Shown here: positions 1 through 4,047 of the stretch, one piece after another | How the letters are laid out: the number at the start of each line of letters is the position of its first letter | Position numbering within the stretch: the first letter of the stretch is position 1 | DNA from: Nitrospirota bacterium | Lineage (GTDB): Bacteria; Nitrospirota; Thermodesulfovibrionia; Thermodesulfovibrionales; JdFR-88 | Length of the DNA: 6,778 nt | Direction: 5' to 3' | Assembly (NCBI GenBank): GCA_021819985.1 | Contig: JAKAEG010000186.1 | Location: forward strand, 1 to 6,778 | The notes under the pieces: model-generated | What the model was told of the DNA's origin: nothing | The model's database searches: none | Seen by the model: only the letters and a program-made list of their open reading frames with translations | Program-made: the position numbers and the translations under genes

Positions 1-246
1 CATCCCTTTGACAAGACCGAGCCCAACCCTGAGCCCGGTAAATGACCCCGGGCCGTGAGAGACCGCGATCACGTCTATTTGCCCCGGTTCGATACCCGTT
101 TGTTTCAGAAGGTAATCTATTCCCGGCAAAAGCCGCTCCGAATGAGTTGTCTTTATGTTCAACCTGAGTTCGGCAATAAGCATCCCGTCTGCCAGTATGG
201 CGGCTCCGCCATTCATTGTGGCCGTTTCCACGCCCAGTATGATCAA
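1..246 (-). CDS. tsaB: TsaB, tRNA N6-threonylcarbamoyladenosine biosynthesis subunit (partial, 3' end beyond the window)
   Basis: Translating the minus strand from a TTG at 246-244 gives 82 uninterrupted codons to the left edge. The protein has the TsaB N-terminal pattern: a beta strand LGVETAT (residues 4-10), HSERLLP (35-41), and the family-defining GPGSFTGLRVG (65-75) of the ASKHA-fold non-catalytic paralogue of TsaD. TsaB (YeaZ) is known to scaffold TsaD and TsaE, which attach threonylcarbamoyl to A37 of ANN-decoding tRNAs in the cytoplasm. I chose the TTG start because a purine-rich ribosome-binding site (GAGAGGA, opposite strand of 252-258) lies 5 nt upstream and the first strand begins exactly there, as in the family; no in-frame ATG exists just upstream. 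The gene is divergent from the SurA-like pair. The C-terminal part is not in the window, so completeness cannot be judged. Confidence 0.92.
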   Translation of the reverse strand, partial: MIILGVETATMNGGAAILADGMLIAELRLNIKTTHSERLLPGIDYLLKQTGIEPGQIDVIAVSHGPGSFTGLRVGLGLVKGM

Positions 247-462
247 GATTTTCCTCTCATTCAGATTTTTTTCTTTTATATTTATGCTCTGCCGGGCCCT
301 TCATTTGTGATTTATATCTTACCTTAACCGGCCATATTTGAAAAAAAACCCTGCGAGGACAGTTTCCCATGCCCATCATGGTGTTGCCTGGTTGCGGTTA
401 CCGGCCCTGATGTGGCAAACTACGTATATTGTACGAAAACCCGTAGCCCTTTTGGGGCTATT

Positions 463-492
463 TTGGCTATTTTAGCGTTGGGCAATTATAAA
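463..492 (+). promoter_or_regulatory. Candidate sigma-70-type promoter for the SurA-like pair
   Basis: TTGGCT at 463-468 (4 of 6 to the -35 consensus) and TATAAA at 487-492 (5 of 6 to the -10 consensus) are 18 nt apart. Transcription would start near 499, leaving a leader of about 20 nt that begins just before the ribosome-binding site. This is a pattern match by eye only. The rest of the divergent gap (247-462) has a 5-bp inverted repeat CCATG/CATGG (367-381) and a 6-bp hairpin TAGCCC/GGGCTA (444-460), but no convincing promoter for tsaB. Confidence 0.4.
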
Positions 493-501
493 AAACCCTT
501 G

Positions 502-507
502 AAGGAG
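502..507 (+). promoter_or_regulatory. Ribosome-binding site AAGGAG fixing the start at 520
   Basis: AAGGAG lies 12 nt before ATG 520. That spacing is slightly long, but this is the only good Shine-Dalgarno match near either possible start. An in-frame ATG at 412 would add 36 residues ahead of a well-formed lipoprotein signal peptide and would lie upstream of the predicted promoter, so 520 is preferred. Confidence 0.65.
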
Positions 508-519
508 AATCGAACATTT

Positions 520-1416
520 ATGAACCGCCGCAGGATATCGCTTGTATTGATACTGCTTGCCCTGTTTGTATTTGCCGCCGCCTGTGCGAAAAAACCCGTT
601 GCTGTGGTAAACGGGGATAAGATAACGCAAGCTGACGTGGATAGGACGGTTTCGATCAAGCTTGGTCCAGCTGCGGCCGGGATGAAAGATACTGATAAAA
701 AAGCTGCTGATTCCCAGGCCCTCCAGGGGCTTATCTCTGAAAGGCTTATTATCCAGGAGGCCAGGGCCAAAGGTATTACGGTCAGTGATGAGGAAGCGAA
801 TAACCAGGTTGCCGGCTTTGACCGTGTTTATGGAAAAGACGCTTTGGAGAAACAGTTAAAAAATGCAAAGATAGATATCAAGACATTCAAGGGTATGATG
901 AAAGACCAGATCATGATCGTCAAGCTTTTATCAGCTCTTGTGCCTGACGGTTCTGTCACTGACGGGGACGCGATGAATTTCTATAAGAGCAAGCCCGCCA
1001 TGTTCCAAGCCCCTGCCCGCGTAAAAATAAGGACGGTGCAGGCCCCGACCCTTGAGGAGGCCAACAGCGTCGCGGCCCAGATGAAATCGGGGGGATTTGA
1101 CCGCGTCGCGGACAAATATCTAAGCTCTAAAACCGTAGGTGTTGGCGACTATAGCTGGACGGCTACCAACCTCTATGGCCCGGAACTGGAAAAGGCCCTG
1201 TCCTCTATCAAGACGGGCTCGTTCGGCGGCCCTTTCAAGACACATGACGGCTTTCTGCTTGTCAGTGTGAAAGAAAGGAAAATGGCATCGGTTATCCCTT
1301 TTGATCAGGTAAAAGAGCAGATAAAGACCATGCTTGTCAAGCAGAAGAAAAAGCAGGCCATTATGGACCTGATCGCAAGAAAAAGGGCTTCGGCAGATAT
1401 AAAGATTTACAATTGA
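520..1416 (+). CDS. SurA/PrsA-like lipoprotein with a degenerate parvulin (PpiC) domain
   Basis: The protein is 298 residues from ATG 520. It opens with a lipoprotein signal peptide: basic NRRR, a hydrophobic stretch at 6-20, then AAAC with lipidation Cys22. Residue 23 is Ala rather than Asp, which for Gram-negative sorting favours the outer membrane. Residues about 26-150 form a SurA N-terminal-type helical domain, starting with VAVVNGDKITQADVD, and about 164-252 a PpiC/parvulin-like domain (MKSGGFDRVADKYLS, then a KTGSFGGPF segment). It should be a periplasm-facing, membrane-anchored chaperone for exported proteins. The usual parvulin histidines appear to be missing: the HILV position reads IRTV (170-173) and the GYHI position reads DGFLL (243-247). 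Prolyl isomerase activity is therefore doubtful and holding-chaperone activity more likely. The stop overlaps the next gene's TTG by 4 bp (TTGA), so the two are co-transcribed and probably translationally coupled. Confidence 0.85.
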   Translation: MNRRRISLVLILLALFVFAAACAKKPVAVVNGDKITQADVDRTVSIKLGPAAAGMKDTDKKAADSQALQGLISERLIIQEARAKGITVSDEEANNQVAGFDRVYGKDALEKQLKNAKIDIKTFKGMMKDQIMIVKLLSALVPDGSVTDGDAMNFYKSKPAMFQAPARVKIRTVQAPTLEEANSVAAQMKSGGFDRVADKYLSSKTVGVGDYSWTATNLYGPELEKALSSIKTGSFGGPFKTHDGFLLVSVKERKMASVIPFDQVKEQIKTMLVKQKKKQAIMDLIARKRASADIKIYN

Positions 1417-2369
1417 AAAAAATACTTTTTTTATTTTTTCTTTTTGCCTTTTTCTTTTCCCTCCGGGCGGGGGTGTACGCTGAAACGCCGTTTGTGCTGG
1501 ACAGGGTGATCGCTGTCGTGAACAATGAAGTGATCACATGGTCCGAGCTTTACCAGTCCATGGAATTTGATTTCAGCAAACAGACAAGCTCTCTTTCCGC
1601 CGAAGATAAAAGAAAATTCCTGAAAAGCCATGAAGCCGGTTATCTGGACAAAATGATAGATATGACCCTCCAGATGCAAGAGGCAAAGAGGCTGAAAATG
1701 AGCGTGGGCAGCAAGGAAGTGGACGACGCGATCGGCTCGATAAAGAAAAAATATTCAATGGACGACAGTTCGTTTTCGGAGGCCCTTAAATCCGAAGGCC
1801 TTACATTGGAAGAATACAAAAAAAGGCTTTCAGACCAGATACTGGTCAGCGAGGTCGTGAACAGGGAAGTCCGGGAGAAAGTTGACGTAAGCGGCAATCA
1901 GGTTGCGAATGACATGAAAACCAAAGGGCTGAAGGCGGATGACGAGGACTCGTACCATCTGGCCCAGATATTTTTCCGGACCCCGCAGGACCCGGGACAG
2001 AAGGCGGTCATAGAAAAAAAAGCCGGTGAAGCGCTTAAAAAAGTGCGCGCCGGCGGCGATTTCATGAAAGTGGCGGGCGCATACTCCGAGGCGGACCCGG
2101 ATATCGGCACGGTAAAAAAAGAGATGCTTTCTTCGGAAATGCTGACTGTCCTTAGCAGGATGAAACCAGGGGACGTCAGCGAGCCCTTCTGGACGGAAAA
2201 CGGCCTGTACATAATCAAGCTGGTGGATGAATCGCATTCCGGCCATACGGAGGACCTCGCAAGCGGCGCAAAAAAAGAGCTTGTCGAGGCCAGATTCGAG
2301 AAGGATTATCAGGCATGGCTGAAAGGACTCAGGGAGAGATCATACGTTGATATAAGACTCCAGGAATAG
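1413..2369 (+). CDS. surA: SurA-like periplasmic chaperone / PpiC-type peptidyl-prolyl isomerase family protein
   Basis: The protein is 318 residues, starting at a TTG that overlaps the preceding stop codon. Residues 1-23 are a Sec signal peptide (KK, a very Phe/Leu-rich core, then VYA) with cleavage likely before Glu24. The mature N terminus, VLDRVIAVVNNEVITWSEL (28-46), is the classic SurA start; the SurA N-terminal domain runs to about 150 and one parvulin domain spans about 181-273. SurA escorts unfolded outer-membrane proteins across the periplasm. E. coli SurA has about 430 residues and two parvulin domains; this protein has one. That domain reads YHLAQIFF where active parvulins have HILV, and NGLYIIKL where they have GYHIIKV. 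It thus resembles the catalytically inactive first parvulin domain of E. coli SurA. There is no good Shine-Dalgarno before the TTG, which fits coupling to the upstream gene. The symbol denotes family likeness only. Confidence 0.87.
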   Translation: MKKILFLFFLFAFFFSLRAGVYAETPFVLDRVIAVVNNEVITWSELYQSMEFDFSKQTSSLSAEDKRKFLKSHEAGYLDKMIDMTLQMQEAKRLKMSVGSKEVDDAIGSIKKKYSMDDSSFSEALKSEGLTLEEYKKRLSDQILVSEVVNREVREKVDVSGNQVANDMKTKGLKADDEDSYHLAQIFFRTPQDPGQKAVIEKKAGEALKKVRAGGDFMKVAGAYSEADPDIGTVKKEMLSSEMLTVLSRMKPGDVSEPFWTENGLYIIKLVDESHSGHTEDLASGAKKELVEARFEKDYQAWLKGLRERSYVDIRLQE

Positions 2370-2379
2370 ACGTTCAGGG

Positions 2380-2399
2380 ATTTCACTCAGGAGTGAAAT
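2380..2399 (+). repeat. Perfect 9-bp inverted repeat just after the SurA-like gene
   Basis: ATTTCACTC (2380-2388) and GAGTGAAAT (2391-2399) are exact reverse complements separated by AG, starting 11 bp after the stop codon. A second short hairpin, CCCGGC/GCCGGG (2408-2422), follows directly. Neither has a proper T-tract, so they are more likely 3' mRNA stabilisers or weak pause sites than a full terminator. Confidence 0.5.
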
Positions 2400-2502
2400 A
2401 TCTCCATCCCGGCTTGGCCGGGGAGCCTTTTCGATCCATACGCCAAAACTTTATCAGTTGCGTTCTCCAGCGGGATGCCGGAAAAATCTGCTATTTGCCA
2501 GC

Positions 2503-2541
2503 CTCGTGGTCATACCCGCGAAAGCGGAACACGGGAACCAT
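2503..2541. repeat. Probable remnant of a dispersed palindromic repeat (GTCATnCCCGCGAAAGCGG type)
   Basis: GGTCATACCCGCGAAAGCGG, followed by a degraded ACACGGGAACCA, resembles the GTCATTCCCGCGAAAGCGGGAATCCA palindrome that is common between genes in many proteobacterial and Nitrospirota-like genomes. The centre forms a CCGC-GAAA-GCGG stem with a GNRA-type tetraloop (2516-2527). Read as protein, this kind of repeat yields the familiar spurious VIPAKAG string, which a short reading frame here does (VVIPAKAE). The identification is from memory of the consensus; no other copy lies in the window. Confidence 0.5.
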
Positions 2542-2565
2542 TCACCCCTCAGTAATAAAAGATAC

Positions 2566-2661
2566 GACGAGATTTTTTTGCCACGGGTCTATTTTCTTAA
2601 ATGGTCTTCGGCCGTCGATTTTAGTTTAACGGGCTTCGGCCCATGGCGCCCTCGCAATGAC
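2566..2661. repeat. Probable second dispersed repeat, ends like the GTCATTGCGAG/GCAATCTCGTC family
   Basis: On the minus strand the block begins GTCATTGCGAGGGCGCCATG and ends with AATCTCGTC, matching the two ends of a widespread intergenic repeat usually about 40 bp long. Here about 96 bp separate the ends. Inside is a perfect GGGC-TTCG-GCCC hairpin (2631-2642), and a second TTCGGCC-containing segment lies at 2617-2623. The internal length may mean an insertion or two merged copies. The interval 2370-2710 has no convincing coding sequence. Confidence 0.4.
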
Positions 2662-2710
2662 AACAAAGGATTTTTTCCCCGGAGGTAATGGCACATAAAT
2701 GAATCCAGAA

Positions 2711-2750
2711 AAAATAAAGGGGCCTCAAACGGGGCCCCTTTATTTTTTTT
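2711..2750. terminator. Strong bidirectional intrinsic terminator between converging genes
   Basis: A perfect 14-bp stem (2711-2724 pairing with 2733-2746; core AAAGGGGCC/GGCCCCTTT) with an 8-nt loop is followed by a T-run on the plus strand. On the minus strand the complementary A-rich flank gives TTTATTTTTT after the stem. It can therefore end the SurA-like transcript from the left and the cytochrome transcript from the right, whose last stop codon lies only 13 bp away. Confidence 0.88.
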
Positions 2751-2763
2751 TACTTACAGATAA

Positions 2764-3090
2764 TTAATCTTGGTGGTGGTGGCACTTGTTGCAGTTGCCC
2801 TCGGGGGCAAAAGCTTTTTTGCCATTGTGGCACTCACCGCAATATTTTCCCGCCCTGATGTCGGCCATGGAGAATTTCACTCCACCATTTTCAGGCCCCT
2901 TCATCGGGAATATCTTCGTATGGCAGTCGGTGCATTTCAGGTGGAATTTATTGACATGATCCATCATAGGAAAATGCACATCGCCCATTGCGCCGGCCTT
3001 GAACTTGATCTCCTTGGGGATCGCCAGTGCCGCCCCTGCAACGAATACGATGGCTATTACAAATGCCATGATAACTACGATCTTCCTCAT
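2764..3090 (-). CDS. Periplasmic c(7)-type triheme cytochrome, paralogue A
   Basis: The protein is 108 residues. A signal peptide (RK, hydrophobic 4-19, then GAALA) is cleaved probably before Ile24. Three CXXCH heme c sites follow: CTDCH (53-57), CGECH (84-88) and CNKCH (100-104), giving one heme per about 28 mature residues. This matches the c(7)-type triheme family of small periplasmic electron carriers known from metal-reducing and sulfur-cycling anaerobes. Candidate distal ligands are His39, His45, His50 and a His pair directly after the last heme site (105-106). The start is firm: AAGGAGGTGA (3097-3106, opposite strand) is a full anti-16S match at good spacing. It lies 66 bp downstream of its paralogue with no terminator between, so the two are probably co-transcribed. 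From about residue 51 on the two proteins are nearly identical; their N-terminal parts differ. The electron partners cannot be told from the sequence. Confidence 0.93.
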   Translation of the reverse strand: MRKIVVIMAFVIAIVFVAGAALAIPKEIKFKAGAMGDVHFPMMDHVNKFHLKCTDCHTKIFPMKGPENGGVKFSMADIRAGKYCGECHNGKKAFAPEGNCNKCHHHQD

Positions 3091-3156
3091 CTATCTTCAC
3101 CTCCTTCCTTTTAATAATCTTTTTTTTAAATTATTTTTTTATGAGAGAAGGATAAA

Positions 3157-3471
3157 TTACATTTTATGGCACTTGGTGCAGTTGCCGTTAGGGGCAAAGG
3201 CTTTCTGGCCATTGTGGCACTCACCGCAATATTTGCCCGCCCTGATGTCGGCCATGGAGAATTTCACTCCGCCGTTTTCAGGTCCCTTCATGGGGAATAT
3301 TTTTGTATGGCAATCATTGCACTTCAGCCCGGCATTGTGATGGGCCGTGCCGCTAAATGTGACATTACCCATTGCGCCGGCTTTGAAAACGATATCTTTG
3401 CCGGGTGGAACTGCCATCGCGGCGCCTGCTATGAATACAATCGCCAATGTAAAAATCACAATCTTTTTCAC
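3157..3471 (-). CDS. Periplasmic c(7)-type triheme cytochrome, paralogue B
   Basis: The protein is 104 residues. A signal peptide (KK, hydrophobic 4-16, then GAAMA) has a likely cleavage before Val21. Heme c sites are CNDCH (51-55), CGECH (82-86) and CTKCH (98-102). Between them sits the conserved block FPMKGPENGGVKFSMADI, shared with paralogue A. The only histidines outside the heme motifs are His44 and His45, so bis-His ligation of all three hemes is not possible from this chain alone; Met or water ligation, or a partner chain, would be needed for one heme. The start is GTG at 3471, because the frame has a stop eight codons upstream. AAAGGAGG (3483-3490, opposite strand) sits 11 nt away. 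It is the first gene of the cytochrome pair, with a predicted promoter at 3509-3537. It is likely exported by Sec and matured in the periplasm by the cytochrome c assembly machinery, which is not in this window. Confidence 0.93.
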   Translation of the reverse strand: MKKIVIFTLAIVFIAGAAMAVPPGKDIVFKAGAMGNVTFSGTAHHNAGLKCNDCHTKIFPMKGPENGGVKFSMADIRAGKYCGECHNGQKAFAPNGNCTKCHKM

Positions 3472-3508
3472 GTGATCATTTACCTCCTTTCATTAAGCTT
3501 TAATCAGT

Positions 3509-3537
3509 AATTTATAAAATTTGTAGATTAAAGTCAA
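3509..3537 (-). promoter_or_regulatory. Predicted promoter of the cytochrome pair, bracketed by an inverted repeat
   Basis: On the minus strand TTGACT (3537-3532; 5 of 6 to the -35 consensus) is followed either by TATAAA (3516-3511) at 15 nt or by TAAATT (3514-3509) at 17 nt. The region is strongly AT-rich, unlike the flanking genes. CTTTAATC (3498-3505) and GATTAAAG (3526-3533) form an exact 8-bp inverted repeat around the -10 region, with the outer arm overlapping the -35, a typical operator layout. Confidence 0.5.
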
Positions 3538-3634
3538 GATAAATGGCATGTAAAAAGAGGGTTTTTGGTTTTTTTGAGTGTGAGTACAGTAACAATATAC
3601 TGGCCGGAAAATTCATATCCAATCAGGCGTGCTG

Positions 3635-4027
3635 TTACTTTTCCCGTGTCAGAACGGCCTTTACAAAACTCGCGGCAAGTTCCTTTGAAAGCTCCACCCC
3701 TACGGAGCCTGACCCCAGGCAAAGCACATTCATCCCTTCCTCCCGCGCCCCGCGCTCCACCGCAAAGGTGTCGGGGCAAACAGAGGCCCTTATGCCCTCA
3801 AACCGGTTTGCCGCGATGGAAACACCCACACCGGCGCCGCTCACCAGAATACCCCAATGGGCCTCGCCTCCGGCAATTGAGGCGGCCACCAGGGCGGCGC
3901 ATTCCGAGGCCCCGTTGTTTTCGCCTTTATCAATGACCTCCTGCCCTTGCCCCGCAAGATATTGCGCGAGCGCTGATCTAAGGGCTGCTCCTTCCATATC
4001 CGAGGCAATGGCTATTTTCATTTTCAT
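3635..4027 (-). CDS. RpiB/LacAB-family sugar-phosphate isomerase homologue, probably non-canonical
   Basis: The protein is 130 residues, shorter than typical RpiB (about 145-150). The fold signature is clear: KIAIASD (4-10), GQGQEVIDKG (26-35), GILVSGAGVGVSIAANRFEGIRA (59-81) and NVLCLGSGSVGVELSKEL (100-117). True RpiB interconverts ribose 5-phosphate and ribulose 5-phosphate in the pentose phosphate pathway. Most positions used for that are changed here: the CDH/SDH histidine is Met11; the DYP-type motif is Ser41-Glu42-Cys43; the catalytic Cys of CGTG is Ser63; the HN of the conserved HNxxNVL segment is Glu96-Glu97; and the C-terminal phosphate-binding arginines are lost with the shortened tail. 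Fold assignment is firm; isomerase activity is doubtful, and the substrate is unknown. It begins 20 bp after the RNase R stop, and its ribosome-binding site (GGAGG, 4041-4045) lies 13 nt from ATG. A stop three codons upstream excludes a longer start. Confidence 0.82.
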   Translation of the reverse strand: MKMKIAIASDMEGAALRSALAQYLAGQGQEVIDKGENNGASECAALVAASIAGGEAHWGILVSGAGVGVSIAANRFEGIRASVCPDTFAVERGAREEGMNVLCLGSGSVGVELSKELAASFVKAVLTREK

Positions 4028-4047
4028 AAAGGATCAGATGCCTCCTT

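Noticed and set aside
412..519. N-terminal extension of the SurA-like lipoprotein from ATG 412
   Set aside because: It would put 36 residues ahead of a complete lipoprotein signal peptide, lies upstream of the predicted promoter, and has no good ribosome-binding site; ATG 520 fits better.
2393..2688. Two overlapping open frames of 78 and 76 codons between the SurA-like gene and the terminator
   Set aside because: They run through hairpins and repeat remnants, one gives the VIPAKA-like string typical of repeats misread as protein, and neither shows a domain or a proper ribosome-binding site.
2681..2766. GGAGG followed by ATG at 2688 (4 codons) or ATG at 2699 (about 22 codons)
   Set aside because: Spacing is poor for both starts (2 nt and 13 nt), and the longer frame reads straight through the terminator stem. 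At most it is a relic.
3588..3639. AGTAACA/TGTTACT inverted repeat at the end of the RpiB-like gene, as a terminator
   Set aside because: The stem is only 7 bp with a loop of nearly 40 nt and no T-run follows on the minus strand. Read-through into the cytochromes remains possible.
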